Shown here: piece after piece, positions 17,160 through 24,799 of the stretch | Layout: each line of letters starts with the position of its first letter | Position numbering within the stretch: the stretch's first letter is position 1 | Assembly (NCBI GenBank): GCA_035490315.1 | Contig: DATHET010000218.1 | Location: 1-32,091, forward strand | DNA: 32,091 bases | Origin: JADJQU01 sp035490315 | GTDB taxonomy: Bacteria > Planctomycetota > UBA1135 > GCA-002686595 | Direction of reading: 5' to 3' | Program-made: the position numbers and the translations under genes | The notes under the pieces: generated by a model | Databases searched by the model: none | What the model saw: the letters and a program-made list of their open reading frames with translations, nothing else | What the model was told of the DNA's origin: nothing

Positions 17160-17196
17160 TGATTGATGTCCGCCTTGGGCTGGCGGACAGGAATCC
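17160..17196 (-). promoter_or_regulatory. Conserved upstream element, copy 2
   Basis: Minus-strand GGATTCCTGTCCGCC, 15 bases, TCAATCA, about 160 nt before the start of the P-domain/module gene. It matches copy 1 at 10146-10182 in both blocks and in spacing, although the spacer differs. In this copy part of the element also forms a hairpin (17167-17189), which copy 1 does not. Confidence 0.35.
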
Positions 17197-17235
17197 AGGA
17201 ATTCGAGGGAGCCCGTCGACAGACTGCGTGGGAGT

Positions 17236-17326
17236 CTGGGGCCAGAGTCGGGGGCGCGACCCAGGGTTCACGCCGCCGGAGAAGGCCACGCTCAGCTCGT
17301 GACGCGAGTTCGTCGTCGGCAGCTGA
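17236..17326 (+). pseudogene. Decayed 3' end of a four-cysteine module gene
   Basis: Read on the plus strand in the frame of 17250, the sequence gives GRDPGFTPPEKATLSS, then an in-frame TGA at 17300-17302, then REFVVGS and TGA at 17324-17326. Intact modules end GRDPGFAPPNNITLSD followed by AVEYVVGP and stop, so the match continues across the premature stop to the same final stop. No upstream part of the module (cysteines, NDCSG, MNAFA) is recognisable. The fragment points opposite to the neighbouring module gene, so it is not a simple overlap or tandem duplication. It is best read as the relic of a fifth copy. Confidence 0.6.
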
Positions 17327-17536
17327 CCACGCAACTCTCGCGCGGGTGCTCCATGGCGGTATCAGATGTAACCCCGGGTCGGATCCTGGCTGGCGCTCCT
17401 TTCAACAAGCCCCGGCGTGCCAAGTACAATCCTGCGCGCATGAGCACGCGCGCAGAGGAACAAGTCCGATCCGTGAACGCCGCAATTCCAGCGATCGTGA
17501 ACAGCCAGGATCCCGGTGTCGGGAGCTGACCCTCGG

Positions 17537-19129
17537 ATGACAGGCCGCGGAACTCCGCCGAGCGAGCGGACAGGCGACGATCCGCGACCGCATTTCTTCT
17601 CGCGCACTGGGCTGATCGCGTTTCTCCCCTCGGCGCTCCTGCTGGCGATCCTCTATTTTCCGGCCCTGAAAATGGGTTTCGTGTCGGACGACCACTTGTT
17701 CCTGTCGCGGAAATTAGGACTCGCGACACTGCTTCCCGCGTCGAGTGCGTACATCTTTTCGCCACTGATGGAGGGGACGTTCCTCGTCCTGAAAAAACTC
17801 TTCCACGCCGATCCGCGCCTGTTCCACCTGTTCGCGATCCTGCTCCATGCGCTGACCTGTTACGGCGTCGTCGCGCTGGTGCACGGACTGAAGAACTCCT
17901 CGATCGCGGCTGCGACGGCCGGCCTCTTGTTCGCTGGTTTCGCCTTTGCCTACGAGCCTGTGCTTTGGGTCACCGGAGCCGTCGCCTACCTGCCCATGGC
18001 GCTCGCCGCGGTGATCGCCGTCTGGCGCGTCGTGCGCAGGAATGCCGCGCTGGAATTCGTGGCTCGTCCCGATCTTCTCGGCGGAGCCCTGCTGCTCGTG
18101 TCGTCGCTGTATCACGAGATCGGGCTCGCGATCCTGCCCATCTCGGTGCTCTTGACTCGAGGCCTGCGGCCTTCGATCCCTTGGAAGGATCTGGTCGTCA
18201 TCCATATTCCGCACGTCCTCTTCGCCGCCTTGCTGTTGCTGACGAACGTGACCTTGACCGGAACTCTCGGACCGGCGCCGAAATTCTCGTGGTCGGAAGC
18301 GCTCCTCACCTTCTCGCGTGCTCACGGATACTGTTATTTTCCGTTCGCGAACCTGCTGCAGGAACCCGGGATGCCGCTGGTGGTCGCGGCTGTGCTTGGC
18401 GCTGTCTCGGTCGGACTCTCCATCTTCCTGTGGTCGAGCACCCGCTGGCGCTTGCAAGGCGCTCTGCTGAGCTTGTTCCACTGCAGTGTTCTGGTCTTCG
18501 CGGTATCCGCACAGCATGTGCAAGCGCGCTATCTCTATCTTCCCGAGGTCTTCGCGGCCTCGATGCTCGGCCTGCTGGCCGCGGACGCATTCGCGACTTT
18601 GAAGCGCGGCTTCGGCCCACTGGGGACTCGCCGGGTGGTGCACTTGACGATCTCCTGCCTGATCTTGACTGCACTCTCAGTCAGCATCGCGCAAGGCATC
18701 CGGCAGCTTCGCGAGCGCGTCGAAGAGTGGGGACGGGCCACGGAGATTTCCAGGCATGTCCTGGAGAGTGCGGTCCTGGAATTCATGCGCGCCGAACCGG
18801 CGCTGCGCAAGAGCATGATCGTCGTCGATCTTCCGGATGGCCTGCAGGGTTCGCAGTGGCCCGCCTTTCTGTTTCGCAATGGATTTCGCGAAGCGTTTGC
18901 ACAGGAAGTGCGCGACCACAACAGTCAAGGACAGGAGATCGAACTGCCTGCGATCGTCGAATGCCGCACGGGTCCGTGGACCTCGGCGCCCGGATCGCGG
19001 CTCGGGGCCCTTCGAACCGTGTCCAGGCATCCACGCGTCGGTCCAGAGTTTCTGCGCGGGAAGGCTGCGCAGGCGCTGGTGTTGCGTTTCGATGCTGAGC
19101 AACACTGCCTGGTTCGATATGTTCCGTGA
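17537..19129 (+). CDS. Polytopic membrane protein, GT-C glycosyltransferase-like
   Basis: 530 residues from ATG 17537, which has GGGAG 12 bases upstream of it; GTG 17516 would add seven residues. A first hydrophobic helix (LIAFLPSALLLAILYF) is followed by MGFVSDDHLFLSR, where an Asp pair sits in the first external loop as in GT-C enzymes. About ten further helices run to residue ~390, including SAQHVQARYLYLPEVF, which resembles the R-x-L-Y-L-P segment of tetratricopeptide-linked O-mannosyltransferases. A soluble C-terminal region of about 140 residues follows. Transfer of a sugar from a lipid carrier is likely but the substrate is unknown. The gene is a monocistron flanked by minus-strand genes. 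Confidence 0.72.
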   Translation: MTGRGTPPSERTGDDPRPHFFSRTGLIAFLPSALLLAILYFPALKMGFVSDDHLFLSRKLGLATLLPASSAYIFSPLMEGTFLVLKKLFHADPRLFHLFAILLHALTCYGVVALVHGLKNSSIAAATAGLLFAGFAFAYEPVLWVTGAVAYLPMALAAVIAVWRVVRRNAALEFVARPDLLGGALLLVSSLYHEIGLAILPISVLLTRGLRPSIPWKDLVVIHIPHVLFAALLLLTNVTLTGTLGPAPKFSWSEALLTFSRAHGYCYFPFANLLQEPGMPLVVAAVLGAVSVGLSIFLWSSTRWRLQGALLSLFHCSVLVFAVSAQHVQARYLYLPEVFAASMLGLLAADAFATLKRGFGPLGTRRVVHLTISCLILTALSVSIAQGIRQLRERVEEWGRATEISRHVLESAVLEFMRAEPALRKSMIVVDLPDGLQGSQWPAFLFRNGFREAFAQEVRDHNSQGQEIELPAIVECRTGPWTSAPGSRLGALRTVSRHPRVGPEFLRGKAAQALVLRFDAEQHCLVRYVP

Positions 19130-19471
19130 GGCGACGTCGCGATTTCTTCGTTGCTGCGGGCCCTTGCACACACCTGCAGGAAGCAGATGTGCGATCGGCG
19201 GACGAGCGGCTGTCGCTCTCGCGCACGGACGCTCCATCGCGGATACCGAATGCTCCTGAGCGGCGATTTCCTGGGTCTTCCGTGTGCCCGACCCTGAGCG
19301 CTCGGAACACCGCGCCGCAAGCAAAGCCTGGGCGACTCGAGCGGTGAGGTGAGCCTCGTCCCGACAGAGAGCTCGATCCAAGCGAGCGAGGCCAGCCACC
19401 ACCAGGGCAGCCGGCCTCGAAAAACTAGAACAGGGTGATCGTCGACGGGGAGTTGCCAGGTCCACCCTTTA
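19130..19471. other. Intergenic region between convergent genes, with conserved 3' flank
   Basis: About 340 bases. The first 250 show nothing recognisable. From 19388 to 19471 the sequence is homologous to 14627-14710, that is, the 3' flank of the other module gene: a nearly identical hairpin, a diverged stretch of about 20 bases, then CGTCGACGGGGAGTTG close to the stop. No T-rich terminator for the plus-strand gene is evident. Confidence 0.45.
19388..19418 (-). terminator. Conserved 3' hairpin, copy 2
   Basis: Minus-strand stem with arms GAGGCCGGCTGCC and GGTGGCTGGCCTC, loop of about four bases, 53 nt after the stop of the first RCC1/module gene. It is the counterpart of the hairpin at 14627-14657 and lies at the same distance from its gene. 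No T tract follows. A termination role is inferred from position only. Confidence 0.45.
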
Positions 19472-21721
19472 TCAGAGGCAGATCGTGAAGTGCAGTCCTT
19501 CGCTCAGCGTCGAGTCGTTGGGCGAGGCGAAGCCGGGGTCGCGACCCCACCATTGCGAGTCCACGACGCTGCTCGGGATCCGCAGCGCCGGGTGCGGGTG
19601 GCCTCCGAGCGAGCCGGCGGCGAAGGCATTGAAATCGATCGCGAAGTTGCCGCTGCAGTCGTTGCCGCTCGGGTTGCCGCCGGAATTCACGCCGGGCGTG
19701 CGCCGGATCGGGCTCGCCAGGCACAGGATCCCGTTTTGGAACGGAATCGCCGCCTGACCTCCTAGACTGTAGAGCAGCAGACCGGGCTTCAGGTTGCGCA
19801 CGTTCGCGCAGCTCACGATGAAACCGCTCGCTGCGCTCGCGCTGGGCGTTCCACTGGAGGAAATCGCAGGCAGGCATCCGAGGGAATTGAGCTTGGCCGT
19901 GCAGTAGGTGGCGGGCGGGTTCGAGCACGGTCCCTCTACCCGAGCCACGGATTGGTTCCAGGCTGCGTCGATCTCGGCGAAGGCTGCGCCTGTAGGAATC
20001 GCCGGCACGTTGCATTGCCCCGCCGCGTTGTCACCCCAGGCCACGACCGCACCGTCGCTGCGCCTGGCGAGGGAGTGACGGAATCCCGCCGCGATCTCGA
20101 CATAGGTCACGCCCGCTGGCGGCGCGGGAATGTTGCATTGGCCCGCGGAGTTGTCGCCCCAGGCCAGCACAGAGCCGTCGCTGAGCCGCGCAAAACTGTG
20201 CAAGTGGCCCGCCGCGATTTCGACGCAAGTCAGGCCCGGGGGAAATGCCGGTACCGTACTTTGGCCAAGGGAATCGGATCCCCAGGCCACGACCGATCCA
20301 TCGCTGCGACGCGCGAGCGTGTGGAAGCCACCCGCCGCGATGTCGACGTAGCTCTGGCCCGCGGGCAGCGCAGGAACAGAGCACCCTCCGCCGCCGCAGT
20401 CGCCCCAGACCACGACCGAGCCGTTGCTGCGTCGCGCGACGCTGTGAATCGTTCCGGTGGATACCTGGACGTAGCTCAGTCCTGCTGGGAGACCGGGCAC
20501 CTGGCACTGGAGCTCATCATCGCGGCCCCAGGCCACGACCGAACCATCGCTGCGGCGTGCGAGCGTATGGAAGCCGCCGGCCGACACCTCGGCGTAGCTG
20601 AGCCCAGGCGGCAACGCGACCACGTTGCACTGACCGGTAGTGTTGTCTCCGAAGGCGACGGCCGAGCCACCGGCCAGTCGGGCGGCGGCGAAGAAGCCGG
20701 AGAGGCCTCCCGCTGAGATGTCCGTGTAGGACGCTCCGCCGGGCAGGGCGGGCGCGTTGCACTGCACCGCGGCATTCCAGCCCCAACAGGCGACCGTTCC
20801 ATCGCTGCGACGAGCCAGCCCGTGCTTGTAGCCCGCCGAAACTTCGACGTAGAACAGTCCGACGGGCAGCGCGGGCACGTTGCACTGGCCGTAGGTGCTC
20901 CAGCCCCAAGCCACGACCACTCCGTCGCTGCGCCGCGCGACGATGTGGCCGTATCCGGCCGCGATCTCGACGTAGGTGATTCCGGCGGGGAGTCCAGGCA
21001 CGTTGGACAGACCGTAGAAGTCATCTCCCCAGGCCACGACCGACCCGTTGCTGCGCCGCGCGACGCTGTATTCCGCCGAGGCTGCGATCTCGACATAGCT
21101 GAGCCCGGCGGGCAATGCGGGAACGATGCACTGGCCGAGGGAGTTGTCACCCCACGCGACGACCGAGCCGTCGCTGCGGCGCGCCAGGCTGTGGCCATCG
21201 CCGCCGGCGATTTCGACGTAGGACAATCCAGCCGGGAGCCCTGGCACAAGGCATTGGCCCTTGGTGTTGTCTCCCCACGCCGCGAGGACTCCGTCGCTAC
21301 GCCGCGCGAGGCCGTGGCGCGCCCCCGCCGCGACGTCGATGTAGGTAATCCCCGCAGGGAGCGCGGGCACGTTGCACTGGCCGTATTCGTTGCGGCCCCA
21401 GGCCGCGATCCGGCCATCGCTCCGCAGGGCGAGGGTGTGCTGTGCACCCGCGGCCACCTGGGTGAACGAGACTCCGCCCGGTAACGCGGGCGCATTGCAC
21501 TGGCCCCAGACGTCATCGCCCCAGACCGCGACCGTCCCATCGGCGCGCCGCGCGACGCTGTGATCATTTCCCGCCGCGATCTCGACGAACGACTCGCCGT
21601 TCCAGCGGCTGTCGAACACGCGAGTTCCCCAACCGGTTATCACCGACTGCGCGGCAGCGGCAGCGTGCAGGCCGAGGATCGCGAGGACGATTCCAAGCAG
21701 GTGAGCGGAGATTCGTTTCAT
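19472..21721 (-). CDS. Secreted RCC1/BLIP-II-type repeat protein with four-cysteine C-terminal module (paralogue A)
   Basis: 749 residues with a signal peptide ending near residue 25 (HAAAAAQ). After a short preamble (ITGWGTRVFDSRWNGE) come 13 full repeats of 41 residues (one of 44) of the form SYVEIAAG, HSLARRSDG, SVVAWGDN, GQCNVPALPAGL, then a partial repeat. This is an RCC1-like beta-propeller pattern. The preamble supplies the strand missing from the last partial repeat, so 14 blades are expected, which would fit two seven-bladed rings. Residues 606-749 (19475-19906) form the module: YCTAKLNSLGCLPAI, LCLASPIRR, NDCSG, WWGRDPGFASPND. An extra Cys is present in VSCANV. The protein is likely a surface or secreted binding protein, with no enzyme motif. 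AGGAAAG upstream is a fair ribosome site. Confidence 0.9.
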   Translation of the reverse strand: MKRISAHLLGIVLAILGLHAAAAAQSVITGWGTRVFDSRWNGESFVEIAAGNDHSVARRADGTVAVWGDDVWGQCNAPALPGGVSFTQVAAGAQHTLALRSDGRIAAWGRNEYGQCNVPALPAGITYIDVAAGARHGLARRSDGVLAAWGDNTKGQCLVPGLPAGLSYVEIAGGDGHSLARRSDGSVVAWGDNSLGQCIVPALPAGLSYVEIAASAEYSVARRSNGSVVAWGDDFYGLSNVPGLPAGITYVEIAAGYGHIVARRSDGVVVAWGWSTYGQCNVPALPVGLFYVEVSAGYKHGLARRSDGTVACWGWNAAVQCNAPALPGGASYTDISAGGLSGFFAAARLAGGSAVAFGDNTTGQCNVVALPPGLSYAEVSAGGFHTLARRSDGSVVAWGRDDELQCQVPGLPAGLSYVQVSTGTIHSVARRSNGSVVVWGDCGGGGCSVPALPAGQSYVDIAAGGFHTLARRSDGSVVAWGSDSLGQSTVPAFPPGLTCVEIAAGHLHSFARLSDGSVLAWGDNSAGQCNIPAPPAGVTYVEIAAGFRHSLARRSDGAVVAWGDNAAGQCNVPAIPTGAAFAEIDAAWNQSVARVEGPCSNPPATYCTAKLNSLGCLPAISSSGTPSASAASGFIVSCANVRNLKPGLLLYSLGGQAAIPFQNGILCLASPIRRTPGVNSGGNPSGNDCSGNFAIDFNAFAAGSLGGHPHPALRIPSSVVDSQWWGRDPGFASPNDSTLSEGLHFTICL
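19985..21592 (-). repeat. Thirteen tandem RCC1 coding repeats (unit 123 bp, one of 132 bp)
   Basis: Protein-coding repeats of paralogue A. Units diverge at DNA level but keep AGG-type glycine, ARRSDG, VAWG and GQCNVPALP positions. Unit 8 is irregular, three residues longer and with FFAAARLAGGSAVAFG in place of the usual ARRSDGSVVAWG. Confidence 0.85.
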
Positions 21722-21845
21722 CGCAGGTTCGCTTTCCTTGTGCCCATGCGTGCCCGTGTTGCGGGGGCCTCCCGAGGGGATGTCTCAGCCCGCGGATTCG
21801 AATCTAACACAGGCGCGCAGAACCTACCTCCAAGCACCGGCCTCG

Positions 21846-24437
21846 CTATGGCTTGAACTGCTCGAACGCCGTGCCGTTGAACCTGAAAGCTCCTGCTTCA
21901 TGCGATCCCAGCCACAGGACACCTTGCCTGTCCTTGTAGATGGAGAAGAGCGTGACAGGTTCGCCATCGACTTGAACAGGATGGTGAGTCATCGTCTTCC
22001 CGTCATATTGCCAGACTCCAGCACCGAACGATGCCATCCACAGGTCGCCATGCTTGTCTTTCGTGCTCGACATGAAGTAAGGGAACTCATCCTCCGAATG
22101 TGAAACCCCTTTTTCTTTCCTGAAATGGACCGCATTGCCCTGCTCGGCCACGCCGTCCTCGAACACATCGAAACGATTCCTGGTACTGCTGAACCAGAAC
22201 TTTCCGTCTTTGTCCTCGGCAATGGAGCGGACGCAAAAGGCGACGTCGCCGAACCCGAGCTCATCCGAAGAAATCCAGGCAAAAGACTTTCCGTCGTAGC
22301 GGCATGCGCCAAGCCCTCCTACGCCGGTTCCCGTGCCGAACCAGATATGACCCTTGCTGTCCTTGTAGGTGCTGTAGACGTCATAAGGGCTGGATCTGAT
22401 GCGCGGGTATTTGGATCGTGGGAACTGCGCATAATGCTCATCGCCGAGCTTGGTATTCGGGAATTCCAGACTGTGAAGGACTTTGCCGTCATAACGAGAA
22501 ACCACACCACCGTCCTGGGCACCCGGGAACCACAGATCACCTGGCTCCAACTTCCAATCCTTGTCCGGGTTATCACTTTTTACCGGCAGCAATGTGCTGA
22601 AGCTCTTCCCATCGAATTTGCTTATGCCATCACAGGTCGTGAAGTACAGGTTTCCCGCTGCGTCATCCTGGATTCCCCGAACCCGGTCGTCAGACAAGCC
22701 GTCTTTGGTCGTGAAGTGGTCGATCGCGCTTCCGTCGTAGCGATACACACCTTCGATATCACTTCCGAACCAGTAGTTGTTTTTCTTGTCCTGAAAAACA
22801 ACGATGATGCTCTTGCTCATTCCTGAAGCAGTGTGGTGAACATCGAGCATCGAGGTGCGTTGGTCGCCATCGACCGACCACGCGCGTTGGTGAAGACTCC
22901 CGTCCTTTTCGAAGTCGAAACGCATGACGCAAGGGACGGCCCGTTTGCCTTCGTAGCCCTTCAAGTCGAGTTGGATGCCGCCGCCGTCGAGCACGGCCAA
23001 GTCGCCCTCATACACGCGGCCCCGTCCTGCCTCCGGGCTCGAAAGCGCGAGGCAGCGCAGCCGGTCGGACCCGGTGTGATGATAGAAGTACGCATCGATC
23101 AGGTGGATGGGCACACCGTTCCCGCGCAGCGCAAACGTGCGTGCGTAGACCACGTTGGCGAGCGGCACGAACTCGAAGGTCGTCTCGACGTGAAACGGTT
23201 CGCCGCCAGCCCAGTTGCCCTTCGCTGCTCCCCTTGCCCCCCATGTACGGCCCAGCAGCGGTTCGAAGACCTTCAGTCGCCCGGAGAGTTTCGGCGCATC
23301 TGCAGCGGCGCGCACGGCCTTCTTCGCGGGCGTCTTGGATCGCGTGTACTCCAAGGGTCCGTTGAGTCGCGTCAATCCCTTGCCTCCGGTCGCCTCCAGG
23401 AGCGTCGCCTGATACTTGTCCGGCCCTTCGAAAGTCCAATGCAGGCCCATCTTTCGAAGACCACGGGATTGGTAGAGATCGAACTCGGCATCCGCCGTCT
23501 CCCCTCCAAACGTGATCGAGCCCTCGCTCACGCCCGACTCGAATGGGCTCAGCCCCAGCACGCACACCTGCTTTCGAAAGGGATGCCAATAGAAGACCTG
23601 CAGCTCGCGCCACGGCTCGCCATTCGCCGCTGAGCCATCCGTCATCACACGGATCGAGTGCTTGCCCGGGCCCCAGTGCCAGGTGTCGAACATGCTCGCC
23701 CCGCTCTGAGCCGACATCTTCCATTCGCCGCCGACCATGCGCTCGAAGCTCGCCATCGGATCGGCGACCTTGTCACCCTCCTTCGCATGCAAGGCGGCAT
23801 CTCGTGACACGATGCTTGCGATCGCCGCCTCCAAGGATCGCCAGATTGCGTGCTCCTTGGGTCTTGGACTGACCTGAATGTGCAAGACGGCACTGTCGTC
23901 GGTTTCGGCGTAAGAATCGATCACCACACGCAGATCGATCGGCTCAAAGGTGGCGAAAGCGTCGATCACGCGCATCTTCACCTCGAAGTAGTTCGTCGCG
24001 GTGCGCACCACTTCGACTCGTGCTGGAGTGCTGCTGATGTCCTTGTTCGCGCCGGCAGCGAAGGATGACAGCAGCCCGTCATAGTTTTTCTGCAGCAATT
24101 CCTTCATCCGTGCCTCTTCGGGCGCGGACTCGTCGATCCACATCACGAATGCGTAGGACCAGAAATCCTCAGCTCGCGGATCGCGCCACCCAGGCGAAAA
24201 GCGCAATGACTCATGACCCGTAGGCAGCTCGGGCGCAAAACCTGGCGGCAGCGCGAAAGTCTCGGCCTTCCAGCCTTTGAGCGAATCGGGATCGGGCTTC
24301 TGTACAACAGCCGAACCGTCCGCGAGCTCAGCGCGGGAGGACTGTTGCGCCGGCGCGTCTCTCGTGTCCGTTCGAGCAGTGCAGGCGCACAGGGCGGCAG
24401 CGAGGAAAGGAGCAACGAGGGTGGGATGGAGTCTCAT
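21846..24437 (-). CDS. Composite lipoprotein: lipocalin-like N half fused to a Reg_prop-type beta propeller
   Basis: 863 residues from ATG 24437. A longer frame from TTG 24509 exists, but the signal MRLHPTLVAPFLAAAL with lipobox LCAC (Cys19) fixes the start. The first 500 or so residues contain an unidentified domain (FSPGWRDPRAEDFWSYAFVMW) and two successive beta-rich segments, FERMVGGEWKMSAQSG and FEPLLGRTWGARGAAKGNW. These look like a duplicated lipocalin/DUF1579-like fold. From residue 540 (at 22820) to the end is a propeller of two-component-regulator type repeats: NNYWFGSDIEGVYRYDG, GHIWFGTGTG, GKFWFSST, GDLWMASFGAGVWQYDG, GVLWLGSHEAGAFRFNG. The propeller part has clearly lower GC than its surroundings, hinting at separate origin. 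There is no kinase or DNA-binding part, so a sensing or binding role at the membrane is likely. Confidence 0.8.
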   Translation of the reverse strand: MRLHPTLVAPFLAAALCACTARTDTRDAPAQQSSRAELADGSAVVQKPDPDSLKGWKAETFALPPGFAPELPTGHESLRFSPGWRDPRAEDFWSYAFVMWIDESAPEEARMKELLQKNYDGLLSSFAAGANKDISSTPARVEVVRTATNYFEVKMRVIDAFATFEPIDLRVVIDSYAETDDSAVLHIQVSPRPKEHAIWRSLEAAIASIVSRDAALHAKEGDKVADPMASFERMVGGEWKMSAQSGASMFDTWHWGPGKHSIRVMTDGSAANGEPWRELQVFYWHPFRKQVCVLGLSPFESGVSEGSITFGGETADAEFDLYQSRGLRKMGLHWTFEGPDKYQATLLEATGGKGLTRLNGPLEYTRSKTPAKKAVRAAADAPKLSGRLKVFEPLLGRTWGARGAAKGNWAGGEPFHVETTFEFVPLANVVYARTFALRGNGVPIHLIDAYFYHHTGSDRLRCLALSSPEAGRGRVYEGDLAVLDGGGIQLDLKGYEGKRAVPCVMRFDFEKDGSLHQRAWSVDGDQRTSMLDVHHTASGMSKSIIVVFQDKKNNYWFGSDIEGVYRYDGSAIDHFTTKDGLSDDRVRGIQDDAAGNLYFTTCDGISKFDGKSFSTLLPVKSDNPDKDWKLEPGDLWFPGAQDGGVVSRYDGKVLHSLEFPNTKLGDEHYAQFPRSKYPRIRSSPYDVYSTYKDSKGHIWFGTGTGVGGLGACRYDGKSFAWISSDELGFGDVAFCVRSIAEDKDGKFWFSSTRNRFDVFEDGVAEQGNAVHFRKEKGVSHSEDEFPYFMSSTKDKHGDLWMASFGAGVWQYDGKTMTHHPVQVDGEPVTLFSIYKDRQGVLWLGSHEAGAFRFNGTAFEQFKP

Positions 24438-24799
24438 GATTCGGCGCGCAGAGGGAATGACCGGGCCAGTTTCCCGATGTGCCTGCGATTCGATTGCATT
24501 GCGACTCAAATCCGCCGGGCGTGCACTTTTTTGTTTGCGAGCCCAACTTGCGTCGGGGAGCTTGCAGGGCCTATCGCCGGGCTCGCGCGTGCAGGAAGCG
24601 TCGGCTCCTCCTGCTACCCCGGAGTCGAGGTGACTGCCCTACACCGTGATTGCGAGGTGCAGGCTTCGGCAAGGCCCTGAACCGGCGGCGCTCGAGTGGC
24701 TCGATGCGTCGTCTTTGAGCCCGATCGCGAGGCTCGAGCTCGCGCGCGAGCGGAAAGACCGCGGTCAGCGATGCGACAATGTCTGAGACCGACGTTGCG
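24438..24799 (-). other. Intergenic region between two minus-strand genes
   Basis: About 360 bases. Just after the stop of the RCC1 gene on the minus strand lie two perfect palindromes, GACCGCGGTC (24757-24766), followed on that strand by TTT, and GCTCGCGCGCGAGC (24738-24751). Together they may act as a weak terminator. The promoter of the lipoprotein gene should lie between about 24440 and 24560, where GC is lower, but no clear box pair is seen. This 3' flank does not resemble those at 14627 and 19388. Confidence 0.35.

Larger units (their letters stand above)
17000..17536. other. Divergent intergenic region with module remnant and upstream element
   Basis: Between the minus-strand gene starting at 16999 and the plus-strand gene at 17537. 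It contains the shared element at 17160-17196, inside which TGTCCGCC (17167-17174) and GGCGGACA (17182-17189) form a perfect 8-bp inverted repeat with a 7-base loop. A decayed module 3' end on the plus strand follows at 17236-17326. GGGAG at 17520-17524 may serve ATG 17537. No intact gene is seen. Confidence 0.5.
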
